Of a stretch of 64,000 nt of DNA, positions 30,751 through 43,100 are shown piece by piece; position 1 is the first letter of the stretch; the number at the start of each line of letters is the position of its first letter. The translations under genes were made by a program, and so were the position numbers. The notes under the pieces are model-generated. The model saw nothing but the letters and a program-made list of their open reading frames with translations. It was not told where the DNA came from and searched no databases. The DNA lies in assembly GCA_029851415.1 (NCBI GenBank), contig CM056742.1, forward strand, positions 60,641,954-60,705,953, written 5' to 3'. This stretch comes from Eretmocerus hayati. Lineage: Eukaryota; Arthropoda; Insecta; Hymenoptera; Aphelinidae.

Positions 30751-31867
30751 TCACAAGACATCCGCTGTTGCGCGGCTGATTTCTTGAGGATCAAGCTCAT
30801 TGAATGCTGTGAAGATCCTCTCGATTAAGTGATCTCGATTCTCAATCTGTACTTTGTACACTTCGTCTTTGATTGCACCCCATAAATAAAAGTCAAGAGG
30901 AGTCAAATCAGGAGAGCAAGGTGGCCATGGTATGGGACCACCACGGCCAATCCATCGATTTGGAAAAATCGAATCGAGATGATCGCGAACTCTTCCTAAG
31001 AAGGAAAAATCACAAATTATGAAACCAGTCTTGATGGGTTGAAAAAAATAATTCAGTAGAGTAATCATTACTAACGAGCATAATGAGCTGGCGCGCCATC
31101 CTGTTGCCAAACAAGAACTCGTCTCAAGGCGTGTGGAAGGTTCATGGCATCTATCAGCTGCGGCAGCTCATCTCGCAAAAATATCAAATACGAAACTCCA
31201 TCAAGCCTTTCAGGAAAAATGACCGGACCGAGCTGTAATCAACATACAATGTATCACCGAAATACTCTGGATTGTCACCAATAACCTTTAAACTAAGTCT
31301 TACCACTCTATTCCCATGAGATCTGCCCATATGTTTACAGACTATCTTGTTTGAAAAGAGCTGTCTCACGCAAGGAATGGATTTTCTTCGGACCGTATGG
31401 TAATTGTGGATATTGAATAAGCCTTTGCGATCGAAAATTCCTTCATCGGTCCAAATAACATGTTCGCCAATATTCACGCGCTGAGCGTCATAAATTTGAA
31501 CAACCTGGCGGCTAAAGTCCATTCGCCGGGGCATATCAGCTTCTTCCAAGTGTTGCACTTTTGTGGAGTGAGAAAGATACATACTCTCAGCTTTCAAAAT
31601 AGAATGAACGGTATCTTTGCTGATCCCAAAAAGATTTCCGGCGTCTCGCAGACTGCCTCCTGGATCCGCCATGCGATCACGCACTGGTCTATTTCGAAAC
31701 GCGTTATGAATATCACCTCCTGGCATTACTTGACCTGTCGTTTGTAGTCGATGAACTGTAGCCAAGATTGTTCCAACAGCGGGTTCGCCTCGACCAGGGA
31801 ACTGTAGTCTGAGATGTCTCGCAGCTTCTTGAGCTGATCCAGCTGCTTCAATGTATAAATTATACAT
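30751..31867 (-). CDS. Mariner-like transposase gene (DUF4817 type) with two introns
   Basis: Three exons on the minus strand: 31,867-31,304, 31,232-31,076 and 30,995-30,751, giving about 321 residues. The N-terminal half has a helix-turn-helix region (QEAARHLRLQFPGRGEP at about 14-30; GISKDTVHSIL at 81-91). Catalytic aspartates are in VIWTDEGIF (D141), WQQDGAPAH (D233) and SPDLTPLDFYLWG (about D270). The introns are 71 bp (GTAAGA...TTACAG) and 80 bp (GTTAGT...TTCTTAG). Both rejoin the frame exactly across conserved motifs (GNRV to GPVIFPERL; HYA to RVRDHL). Upstream, MAHYGRYELRDYV lies in another frame at 31,908, suggesting a small deletion near the true start. The C-terminus stops soon after EISRATADV, shorter than relatives. 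No terminal inverted repeats were found. Confidence 0.8.
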
Positions 31868-33786
31868 ATTACGTAATCGCGTAATTCGTATCGTCCATAA
31901 TGAGCCATTCTACGAATGTCCCGTGACACGATCACAACGCGCGACACAAGACTACCGTGTAGGGCCGAACGTTTTCCGTCAAATCTAGGAGGAGACTGAA
32001 CTCAAGCTAACCTAGTAAGGTGTCGGAGCTCTATTATCTGTTGCTGTGCAGATATTTTCTCTGGAGGGGGTTCGCCCAACCGCAAATTTTCCATAAGCAA
32101 GCCACTTAAGCACCCTTGTGAACAGCTGACCTCGATTGGTCATCCATATTCTGAAAAGTCAACGATCGGCAATATCGTTTGGTCGAATATTATCGCTCAG
32201 GATATCCTCAAAGTCACGTCTAGAAGATCATCTCAGGTAAACTGCGAGCTAGGGATGAAGGAATCGAGAGTGTCCGAATGACTCGTCACGTTGCCGACTT
32301 ATAAAATAGTGCCTACTAGAACTGAGATGAAGATAGCTCGACAATAAAGTCATCGGGCTATACGTTGCAGTCGCTGCAGTACCGCAAGCGCTTGACGAGG
32401 CTATTATGGATTATACCCTTTGTAAACCATACTAATAGCTTCGCGCCCTAATAGAGCATTGTACTTCGGTATCCGGAAATTTGCAGCTGCGTCAATTTGA
32501 GTGAGCCAAAGCAGATAAAAGTTGATGCAGAGCAAAGTCGAAGCTTCCACTAAACTCTGTGCTTGAGTGTGACTGAGTGAGCCAGTTGCAGAGGCAATTG
32601 GTTCCCTGAACTCGGCGTGTGACTGTATGAGGTACACCTTACATTATGCATCGAGCTCGACTCACCTGACTCCCGCAATGCAACGCAGGTATACGGGTTC
32701 CTTCTAGGGTAAGGATAATGAGCCGCCAAACTGGAAAATTTGCAGCTCATCTCCCTTTCCTTTTGACAACATGCGCGGACCAGATTCGATGTTCCAAAAA
32801 TGGCGATTTTCTCGAGAAATTTTAAGAATGCTACTTCGTTTATTAGTAAGAAATACAATGAATTGGTCGCGAAAAACTGTGAATTGAGAGAACGATACAT
32901 TGCGCAAAAAGCTCGGCAAAAAGGGTTGACAGTGTGTTTCAGTACAGCTTGCCCGCGTGGGAATAGTACATTTCGATACGAGGACGGAAATGTTGGTTTC
33001 CGCACAACGAGTGATATTTTGAGGCCAGAGCTGAAGACGAGAGGTGGAATTATGACGAAAATGCGGAAACCATCCCGCCTGCGTTTCGAATACTATTATT
33101 CCATTTGCTGAGTGGCAATGAAGGTTGAAAAACCGTGCGGAAATGTCACATCCCCGCACAAAAGATGGAAAAGTCTTCCTCCACTGATAAGATATTGGAT
33201 ATTACCAGTGTGGAGAAGTTACTCCTCCGCATGCGTCACGGCACGAATCCGGGACACTTTTACCTATGTTGCTTATGCTATTTTTTGTACAGAGTGCAGA
33301 AACTTGCCTCTACTTTCCAGATTAACGTGATTTTAGAAGACCTTCTGATAAATGGGCATCATATTCAATGGGAACTCCAACAGTGTTCTGCGAGGAATAA
33401 AGTTTTGGTAAAGATTTCTCAACAAAACGATCGATTTGTTTCCCTGGTATCTTCCTTCGATAATACCCAGGCCATAACACAGGACATTTAGAATGTGCGA
33501 CTATCTTTCGTAGGTATGAATGAGTAAGTTGATTCCTGGAAGTATTATTTCTGTGTATAGTCATTCAGATTTGACCGAGCACTCTATCACAATCCTGGCA
33601 TTTTTCACGGAAGAATCAATCCCTGATTGATCCGGATCTGCTACCCTATCGTGATGCGGCAGTGGATTGTGGCTTGACGTTGTAACTCATGCAATTCCAG
33701 CCTTCGAAAGTCATCTGGTCTCTTAAGGTATCCAGCTCCCAATCACTTCACTATTGCTCAACGTATCTCACTTTGTCTTGTAGATT
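31868..33786. other. 1.9-kb stretch with unsupported open frames
   Basis: The first 50 bp carry the out-of-frame N-terminus of the mariner-like gene. The rest has frames up to 151 codons (32,550-33,005 and 32,704-33,159, both minus, overlapping in different frames). Neither is convincing, since both overlap equally long frames on the other strand. No domain was recognised. Confidence 0.45.
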
Positions 33787-34575
33787 TTGACAAGAGCTTG
33801 AGATTGAGCTGAGGTGCGTCAAGTTTCGATTGAGCAGAGCTAAGTTACTCCACATTTGAGAGATATGAATTTCATGTTTTGAAAGTACACGATTCCTTTC
33901 ACATAGAAATCGAGGCTCCTCAAGCTCCCAACTCCAACGCGTCTTAGTATTTTTCCACGTACCTTAACTCGATTTGAAGCTGATCATGAAATTTTTAAAA
34001 TGAGATGTGGTGCATTGAATTTGAGTGGATTGGGGTCGAGAATCTCGACTCGTGATTTTCTATGTTCATGGAGCATCAATGACCTTTTTCAAGAAAATAT
34101 CGAGTATTCTTGAGCTCGCGACTGTGCATGTGGATATTTTTCCATTTAACTCAGCTCATTCCACAGTTGTTTGTGAAATAATTGGGAATTATTTGAGTCA
34201 AATAAAGAAAAATCGCTTTGCATCGAGATTGCAAGCTCGAGGAGGTTTGATCTCTGCTTCTAAATAGCGACATTCTCACTCCACCAACGTGGAGGATCTC
34301 ACCCTCAATCTGTTCAAACTCAAAGAACTACTTCTCACTTTGAAGATTTCATGATGAGCTTCGAATTGAACTAATCTGCGTTGAAGGATACTGAGATGCA
34401 CGGGAATCAAAGGCTCGAGGAAACTTAATTTCTTATGAAAAACTAAATGTGTGCTCTCAGAAAAGGAAATTCATATCTCTCGGGAATGGAAAAACGTATC
34501 GCTGCTTGAACATAACTCAACGTACCTCAGCTCATTTTCATGCTCATGTCACTACCTACAAAATGAGCGTTAAAA
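33787..34575. repeat. Palindromic repeat element, ~790 bp, old
   Basis: The left arm (about 33,787-34,010) and right arm (about 34,340-34,575) are diverged inverted copies. Matching landmarks are GAGCTGAGGTGCGT/ACGTACCTCAGCTC, GAGAGATATGAATTTC/GGAAATTCATATCTCTC and GAAGCTGATCATGAAAT/ATTTCATGATGAGCTTC. The loop is about 330 bp and rich in GAGCTC words. Non-coding. Confidence 0.7.
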
Positions 34576-35728
34576 ATGGAGATGCGTTGGGAAATAGTCA
34601 AATGGGGCAGAGGCTCTCACAGATAAGATGACTGATAAAGGCTGAAATTAGGCAGCAATTACATTAGTTTCAAAGAACCACAACCCACTGGTGCATTACA
34701 ATACGGCCATCACAATAGTTCCACTTTTGGGGGAGTTGGATCAGTCAGTGAAGAAATGCGAGGAAAATGAAAGCGTAGTCAGTTCGTTTGTCATTTTAGT
34801 CCATCTTTTTTGGTCTTTAGTGCCATCGCCTGGGTGTACATAACGTGGCCTCTCTTAAACCTTTTTACCGACAATTTGAGCCCACTTCAATATTCTTCGA
34901 TGCAACCGAACTCATTCTGGAGCCTGTTTGAAGACCTCTAAAATGAGCTAAGGTATTAGTTCAATTGTGACCAACCAGAGCCGAGCTATTTCAATTCTCC
35001 CGAAAAGCGATTACATACTTGCGAGTTTGCGAAAGGGTGTAGCGAACTACGCTCCCATTGTGTCTAAGAGATCTGCAGGCAGGTGAACAATTTGCGATAT
35101 CTCCACTGCTTCGTATCCTTGCATGTCCAAATAAGACATTTCTCAGCTCATTCCACAACTTTATTCACACACATAGCGTTTGATTTGAAGCTATTATATG
35201 AATCTTCACGGGATGAAAGCGCAGTTGAAAAACAGGGATAAGGACAACTCCCCCCCCCCCTCCCTTGTGCCCAACACGTTCTTGGAACAGTAAATTTGAA
35301 GAAAAAAAAGCGAGATGTGGCTCTCTCCAGGATAAAATAAAGGCTATGTGTTTCTTGTGTATTCTCACCATACAAACGAAGTTTGCGATCGCATTTGGTA
35401 CAAAAAAAAAAAAAAAAAAAAAAACATAGAAAAAACACTTCTTCTCTCCGTCGCTAATTCCGGAGGATGTTCTCTTGGTAATTGAATTCGAAACGGGTTA
35501 ATATTAGATCAACTTCCGTGACTGCCGGGGGGTCACAGCCCATCAACTCGCGTTTCTCTTGCGACACGGTGTCATCAAGAAACGCTAGATTCGATGCCAA
35601 TATGGACAGACCCGATGACACTGGACGTTGACGGGTAGTTGCGCATACAAAGCTACGGAGGGTTGGTTATGATACGAGCGAAGCGAGTATCATAAGTCAT
35701 ACGTGACGATTACCGGACTGCATGCATC
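34576..35728. other. Stretch without a gene; homopolymer tracts
   Basis: Contains a C tract (about 35,251-35,265) and a run of about 22 A (35,401-35,423). The A-run could be the tail of a retroposed sequence lying upstream of it, but I see no target duplication. Open frames through these tracts are artefacts. Confidence 0.5.
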
Positions 35729-36163
35729 GACTATTATGATGTAGCCCCAGAAGAACAGATTCAAGTTTTGCGACGTGTTTCACCTGCTCCTCAAGGTCCT
35801 TTTCAAGACCATACCTACAGATCTGCAGGTAGGGGTAGGGGTCGAGGAAAATTATCTGTGACTGAGAAAAATGATACTCGACCAGGTATTGGAATCATGA
35901 ATACACCGGCTAGACCACAATGCGAAATTCGTCTACCAGGTCATCTGCGTGATTTTGATCTTAACTTACAATCTTAGATTTTCCTATTTACATTTTCTAT
36001 TTACAAAGATCTGTACAAATATCGATTTATTTTGTTCTTGCTGTATGAGCAGAAATTTCCATTGGCATTCATATGCAAAAAGAGATTTTTTTGTTAAAAT
36101 TGTACACCTCGTACAAGCAGAAAAATAGATTCTGAGAATGAATTTTTTTTCCTTAGAGGGAAA
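35729..36163 (+). mobile_element. Ty3/gypsy 3' fragment (plus-strand copy)
   Basis: 35,729-35,985 encodes the last part of the gypsy pol (YDVAPEEQI..., RVSPAPQGPFQDHTYRSAG), nearly identical in reverse to 36,628-36,890. It is followed by a 3' untranslated region ending in the purine tract AGAGGGAAA at 36,155-36,163, immediately before TGTTGGG. That is the polypurine tract and LTR start expected at the 3' end of a gypsy element. Confidence 0.75.
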
Positions 36164-36627
36164 TGTTGGGTATATACATAATGTACGTGGTGTATGGGTA
36201 TATGTGTGTGTGTGTGTGTGTGTGTGAGTCTGCGCACGAGATGTGCGTGTGTGATGAGTGCAGACGGCACTTCGGATGGCGGCACGGAGCCTGCAAGTTG
36301 TAGCATCACTGTAATTAGAATATCATCCGGAGATATTAGAGTAATCATAGTGTTTATCACTCCAAGACTAGTTACTTTACAAACCCGGAAATACCACGGA
36401 CCCAGTATACAACAATAGTGTAACATCATAATAGTAGGGGTTCATAGAGACAAGAAGGAGCTATTGAGTAGTTCTTCAGTCTTACTAGATGCATATTTAA
36501 CTAAACCTAGAGGAATAGTTATCATCTTTCTTTCTCCTTAGGAAAAAAAAGGGTAAATTGGTTATCATCTTTCTTTCTTCTTAGGTCAGAAAGGGAAAAT
36601 AGGGTCCAAATGCCAATTAGAGTTGGG
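36164..36627 (+). mobile_element. Ty3/gypsy 3' LTR (end not fixed)
   Basis: Begins TGTTGGGTATATACATAATG directly after a polypurine tract. Contains a (TG)n run (36,204-36,226) and CTGCGCACGAGATGTGCG. The first 80 bp recur in reverse complement at 38,611-38,690. The 3' boundary is unclear: by about 36,628 the sequence has become the tail of the opposing gypsy copy. Two CATCTTTCTTTC(T/C)(C/T) direct repeats (about 36,523 and 36,562) lie near the end. Confidence 0.65.
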
Positions 36628-38690
36628 ATTTTAATCTAAGATTATAAGTTAAGGTCAAAATCACGCAGATGACCTGGTAGACGAATTTTGCGTCGTGGTC
36701 TAGCCAGCGTATTCATGATTTCAATACCTGGTCGAGTATCATTTTTCTCAGTCACAGATCAGTTTTTCCCTCGACCCCTACCCCTACCTGCTGATCTGTA
36801 GATCTGGTCTTGAAAAGGACCTTGAGGAGCAGGTGAAACACGTGGCAAAACTCGAATCTGTTCTTCTGGGGCTACATCATAATAGTCAAAATCGGTTTCA
36901 CAATCTTCATGTACATTAGCTAAGCGTAACTGGTCTACATGTCTCCGCCATTCTCTACCATCATTCAATTTCACAATGTAATGCAATTTACCAATGCGCT
37001 TTGAAATTTTCCCGAAATCCCATTTTTCTTTACCATAGTAATTTCGCGCAGCTATTTCATCGGCAATTTGATATTCTGTACAAGTTTTATCGCAGTTTAC
37101 ATCATTTGTAAATGATTTTGATGGTCTCATCACATCTAGTTGAGGACGTATTTTCCTATTGAAAACAAGATCAGCTGGCGCTTTACCAGTTGTTGCATGA
37201 GGAGTTACTCTATACTGGGCTAGAATTTCTTGTAATTCATATCCCATATCTGAATCAGGTGGAATTTTCGCTAAAGCTTGTTTAATTGTTTGCACATAGC
37301 GTTCAGCTTGACCATTAGTTGATGGATGAAACGGAGCTGTGAGTTTGTGGACAATGTCATGATTCATGAGAAACTCTTGAAAAGCTTTTGAAAGAAATGT
37401 ACGACCATTGTCTGAAACGAAAACTTTAGGGATTCCAAATCTTCAAAACAGTTCTTTGCAAATTTGAATAGTAGTATCTGCCAACATATTTGGAACTATG
37501 AATACTTCTGGCCATTTTGTAAATGCATCCACAATTATGAGGAAATATTCACCTAGAAATGGACCAGCGAAATCTATGTGTAGACGTTCAAAAGGAGCTG
37601 AAGGAGATTCTCAGACATGGGTTTCGACTTTGCTTGGCTCGTTTCTCTGTAACTGACAATCTTTACAACTTTTTACCAAAGTTGCAACTTTACTAGAAAT
37701 GTTGGGCCACCAACAATGCCCTCTAGCTAAGTTTCTCACCTTGACTATGCCAAAATGGCCTAAATGTAATTCTTGTAACACCCTTTCATGCAGCGATTTA
37801 GGTATTACTAATCTGTCATTCCGCACTAGCACTCCATATTCAATACTGAATTCTTTTGGATCCACATTCCAAGTATTTTTGGAACTCAAAGCTTTGCCTT
37901 CACACAAGCAAGTAATTATTTTGTACAATTCATTGTCATTCTCAGTCTCGCGTAATAGATCATTCGGACTTATCAACAAAGAATCAATTGCATTAATGTA
38001 GAATTCATCAACTACGTCTATGCTTTCATCACCTCTTTGTGATGGAACAGGTAAACGTGACAAACAATCAGCATTTGCATTTTGCTCTGATCTTTTATAC
38101 TTAATATCGTAAGAAAAACCTCTCAAAAAAATTGCATAGTGCTGCATACGCATAGCACTGTAAACAGGAAGACTCTCATCCCTTGAAAAGATCTGTGTAA
38201 GCGGACGATGGTCCGTGTAAAGTGTAAACTTGTTACCAATGAGATATTGGTGAAGCCTTTTGCAACCGAAAACAATCGCATATGCTTCTTTGTCAATCTG
38301 ACTGTACTTGACCTGCGTCTTGTTCAGAGCCTGTGACACACAGACAATAGGGCGTTCGCTACCATCAGGATATTGATGAGATAGAATCGCACCAACACCA
38401 TAAGGGCTAGCGTCCGTTGCTAATATCAGTGGTAAGGTTGGATCATAGGACGCGAGACATTTATCATCTGTAAAAGCTCTCTTTGCATTGACCCAAGCAG
38501 CTTCTTGCTGAGGGCCCCAATGAAATTCAACATCATCGCGTAGTAACTCGTGAAGAGGTTGTAACATAGTTGATGCATTCGCAATAAATCTATTCTGATA
38601 ATTGATCATTCACGCACGCACATCTCGTGCGCAGACTCACACACACACACATATACCCATACACCGCGTACATTATGTATATACCCAACA
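36628..38690 (-). mobile_element. Ty3/gypsy retrotransposon, internally deleted minus-strand copy
   Basis: On the minus strand it starts with 80 bp of LTR (TGTTGGG at 38,690 reading down to 38,611) and then jumps straight into the end of the reverse transcriptase. Most of the LTR, the primer-binding site, gag, protease and most of RT are therefore deleted. RNase H, integrase and a C-terminal tail follow. The last 260 bp are the inverted twin of the plus-strand copy at 35.7 kb, so the two elements meet tail to tail. Confidence 0.8.
36759..38609 (-). pseudogene. Gypsy pol pseudogene: RT end, RNase H, integrase
   Basis: One reading frame on the minus strand with two in-frame TGA codons (37,611-37,613 and 37,443-37,445). 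Residues are counted from 38,609. RNase H carries its acidic residues: LILATDASPYG (D66), QIDKEAYAIV (E108), LYTDHRPLTQ (D133) and NANADCLSRLP (D181). The integrase zinc finger follows (HLGH at 282-285, CKDC at 315-318). After the first stop the core shows LHIDFAG, FVSDNGRTFLS and NGQAERYVQTIKQ, the D, D, E residues of the DDE triad. The chain continues to a GPFQDQIYRSAGRGRGRG tail. The missing RT palm and the stops make it inactive; the rest is well preserved. Confidence 0.9.
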
Positions 38691-39631
38691 ACTATATTGA
38701 ATAATTACTGAAGAAATATCCCAAATAGTGGTCAAATACTAGTCGGTATTTGGTACAAGACCCTAAATTATGGGTTCTATTCAATAATTTTTACTAACTC
38801 TGCTAAAGTTAGAACATTTCCAATGCCTTGAGGCCAATATTTACGATATAGTTAAAGCTTTTATTCGTTCAGTTTGAGAACTGGGGCAACAATTGTTGTT
38901 CCAGTATTTAAAGCTATACTGGCATTCACCTAAGAATTTGTTAACTGTATGCCATGTAACTATTTGAAAAAATTGTTGCTTATGAGGAGAGATGTTTTGT
39001 GCCACTGATTTCTATTATTTCATAACTCAATCTACTTTGGCAAAACAAAAATTTTGACCAATGACTCATTGTTTGAAATGAAAATTCTTGAATGTTTTTA
39101 TGTGATTGTTTAATAATATTGAACGATTTCAGCTTGTTGCTGTGGCTTCCTTCATGTTATGGTTGACTGTGTGGCATTACTACAGCAAGGGAGCTCTTGG
39201 CTCGTTGGAAGGAAATATGCTCTCTCGACTACTTGTGGCTCACAGAATGGCTGCCAATGGTGAACAGCTGATGTTGAGCAGCAAGGTGATATGTATGAGG
39301 GAATGGTTTTTTTGTCTTCTATTCATGACTGTTGCAACTCTATAGATAAAAGTAATCTGTCGAGTGAACCTATCCTAAACTATACAAAGATTATTCATCC
39401 TACCTTTTAGACATGAAAATAGCTTGAACTCTTGGGACTACTTCACAATGCTGACCCCCTTATTATAAAAAAAAAAGAGATAGAAATTTCTGAAGAGCCT
39501 ATTCTATTATGATTATAGTTTCTGAGCTAACTTTATGAAAATTTTGCATTTATAAATCAAAATCTCCTCCGAAAGAGGTTTTCTCCCTCCTTCACATGGA
39601 TCAGATCCTGACACCTCTAACTAGAATGATT
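38691..39631. other. Stretch between the gypsy copy and the hAT element
   Basis: AT-rich. The only open frame is 79 codons at 39,106-39,345 (FNNIERFQLVAVASFMLWL...), with a hydrophobic N-terminal segment but no recognised family. Otherwise empty. Confidence 0.45.
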
Positions 39632-39639
39632 CCTCACTG
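39632..39639. repeat. Left 8-bp target duplication of the hAT element
   Basis: CCTCACTG, identical to 44,498-44,505. Eight bases is the standard hAT target duplication. Confidence 0.95.
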
Positions 39640-40151
39640 CAGGGCCGCGTTTAGGTTACCGGAGGCCCTAGGCACCGGGTGGTGGGGGCCTATGTAAGGG
39701 GATCGAATTTGCTAGAAAAATTCGCTGATACTATTATGGTGTTTTTGGGAGATTCTTAGCTGTAGAATACTTCTGACTCAACTTATACTTTATTATTCAA
39801 ATTTGGCACATTTGTTGCGTAAGTTATTTATATACACACACGAAATCAGAAATCACTTAAGTGCGAAATGGAGAACTATTCATAAAACAGGGAACTGGAC
39901 TAGCATCGTAGGCTGATGATGTACTTTGAGTCAACTGTCATCTCAACATCAGATTTCCGCAAATTTCTTGCTCAAATCCCAAAAACAATCATTCGATTGC
40001 TAGATGAAGATTCAGAAAACTACTTATGAGAGGGAAATGATCTAGCATCGTAAGAGTGTGTTCTGACGATTGACTCGAATCATGAGATCAATCATAACGA
40101 CAAACCAAGCCCTGTTCTAAGCATTATCAATTATGCTGATGCATTTTCACG

Positions 40152-43100
40152 TTATATGTGTAGCCGGCGGGCTTTTCTATCTGCAAATTCATTGATCGGA
40201 TCGTCGAGGGATAATTCCCTCATTATATTGCTCTCTGCACTTATTCTCGTGAGGTTATTCAATCGATCTTGACCCATGGATCTCAATCGCGTTTCGAGGA
40301 GTTCGAGTTTTGAGAATGATCTTTCACTTGTGCAATTAGTAGTCATCATAACTAGGTACGTTCTGAGTAAAATAACAACGTTAGGAAAAACCACCTGGGT
40401 GTCCGTTTCGATCAGGATCTTGAATGCTTTGGCTTCGAAGCAAATTTGTTCAGCTTCCTCTTCTTCTTTAAGGAAAGCAGCAATGAAGGGTTTGAATTGT
40501 ATTAGCTCATTAATCAAACCCGCTTCAAGATCATCTCCATACTCCTCCAATACATTCTTGGCATGTGTTTCGATTTCTTCTGATGATAAATCCAACAGTT
40601 TTCTCAAGAATCCGAAGATGGATTCCACCTCTTCATGAGCTGCAATCCTTTGCCGCAAAGATGTTTCCAGTGAATCAATGATGGGGATGTACAATTCAAC
40701 TCTGAACTTATCAGAACTAGTCAAATTTACATGAGGAGCTTGGTTTTGACCCAAGGAGCCAAGTCTGACGTTCGGTTCCTTACGGCGCTTATTCACAAAA
40801 TGGTACTCATCTGAACCAGTTAGCTCTTTTCCTCGGCTTTCGTAGAACTCGAATTTACCACGAAGTGACTCGATAAATTCGCCAAGAGATTTCAGGAGGA
40901 TGATTGACGAATTCAGATCGGCGTTGTAGCTTTGCAATTTCATACTTGTCTTATTGACTTGAACTAGGATATCATTCCAAAAAACTAACAAGACACCTGT
41001 CTCTAATTCATTTAGCGACTCTGAGAGGCCAATAGCTTCATCATTACTAGAAGACAATTCAGCCAGAGCGCTTTGATATCCTTTGTACCCTTGATTCACT
41101 GATAACACAGAATCGGTTCGAGAAGACCATCTGGTTGTGTCAACTCTTTTAGGCACCAATATACGGCTGATCTCAAATGGCAAATTTTCTTCCAGTTTTG
41201 TAATCAACAAATCATACCGTTCGGTCGGCGATAGGATGGAGAACACATACATGTTTTCCATGAGACAGAAAAACTTCTTCGACTCAAGACTACAATTCAT
41301 CGCATTAGTCCCCACCAGATTAAGTGAGTGAGCAATACATGGAATCCATCTAGCCAATCGATTCTTTTCCTTGACAAGTGCTTGCAAACCATTGAATTTA
41401 CCACTCATATTTGAAGCGTTATCATAAGTTTGACAACGGCAATCTTTCAAATAGATACCGTTCTCTTCCAAGAACGATTCGAGGGCATCAAACATTTTCA
41501 TACCTTTATGACCTACATTCGGCAAGAATGTCACAAACCTTTCGACAGGTTCATAGCCCTCAAGATAGCGGAAATTCATGCTAAGTTGATCTCTGTGCAT
41601 CACATCAGGAGAGGAGTCTACAGATACGCCGTAAGTGCCAGATTTTTTCATACGTGCCACCTCTTCAGCGAGAATGCGGGAACCGATCATCTCGATAATT
41701 TCTTCACAAATAATATTCGACAAGTAATTGACCTTGCCACTACCACATCCTGCGTATTTCAGGAGGTGAGCTTTTAGAAACGGATCACGGTGAGACATTA
41801 GTTCAATAATGCCCAAAAAGTTACCATTATTTGGTGATCCTATTATTTCATTGTCTCCCCTCGTGGACAAATTGCGTTCTGCACAGTGCATAATGACATC
41901 CATGACTCGTACTAAAATTTCTTTCCAATACGTCACATCATTCTCGATCTGTTTCTTTAATTCCATATCAATTGATCTTAGTGACGAAGATCGAAGGTGG
42001 AAGTTCCGCATTGCTGAGAGATGAGCTTGAGATGTTTCATGTTCATGCAAACGCGTATATGCATTTTTCCAGTCACAAAAGCCTTGCACAAACGGCGAAT
42101 GCGAATTTTCCGCACTGGATAATTTGCATTGAAAGCAATAGAGTTTTCCACTGACTTGGGAGAAGCATAACCAGGAACGGTGGAAAAGTTTCTCCTTGAC
42201 TCTCCTAACAAACATTGCTGGAGAACACTTTCTGACTTTTTTGTGGTCATCTTGGACGATTGACTTTGATTTAAGAATCTTGACATCATCATTCGGAATA
42301 TGAGAGTTCCCAACTCTGACCCAGTAATCTACTTGAGTGTGCATAGCACTCATTGATGCAGGCCATTCAGAAATGTCTCCGTAGAGTACAGAATTACTTG
42401 GATCTTGAGATACAATCGCAGTATTGACGACGGAAGAATTGAGTTCCGACGGAGCTGGGTTATCGATAAGGTCGATTTTTCCTCCCGAATGATTGATTTG
42501 TTTTTCATCCGGCGAGACTATACTTGATCGATTTCCACAGATATTCGGATCAATGATAGGCTCAACTCTATCCTTAGACTCCTCCACTATGACCTCCGAG
42601 TTGACCTTAAAATGACAAGATCAGGAAGGATGTTGAATAGTCAGGCCTGTGAATATCGAGGACTAGTGGATAATGATTGAAAGAAGAATTGTAATGATAT
42701 TATATTCGTGAATCGGCATTGGAGGATTAATTTCATTTCTCTATCAATATCAAATTTGAGATCGATTAATTGAGAAATTAACGATTGGGTTCCATCGTGC
42801 AGGTGTTAATTGATGAAGAGATTGCATATGCCAGACATTGTGAGACAAAAGGTGCCTGGACCCGGATTTGAACTGGGGGCCTTCTTCACACCGGGGAAGA
42901 CACTCTACCAGCTGAACTATCCAGGGCCCAGGAAACTTTCATCTCGATGCGCGCATATGCATGACATGGAGACAAGAGTTTCTTGAGCCCTGGATAGTTC
43001 AGCTGGTAAAGTGTCTTTCCCGGTGTGAAGAAGGCCCCCAGTTCAAATCCGGGTCTAGGCAACTTTTTTCTCACAATGTCTGGCATATGCAATTTTTCCA

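Noticed and set aside
32550..33159. Two 151-codon minus-strand genes
   Set aside because: They overlap each other in different frames and a 103-codon plus-strand frame; no domain recognised in any.
42587..42587. GTG as the start codon of the hAT transposase
   Set aside because: Eukaryotic nuclear genes rarely start at GTG, and a phase-matched upstream exon with an ATG and good donor site is available.
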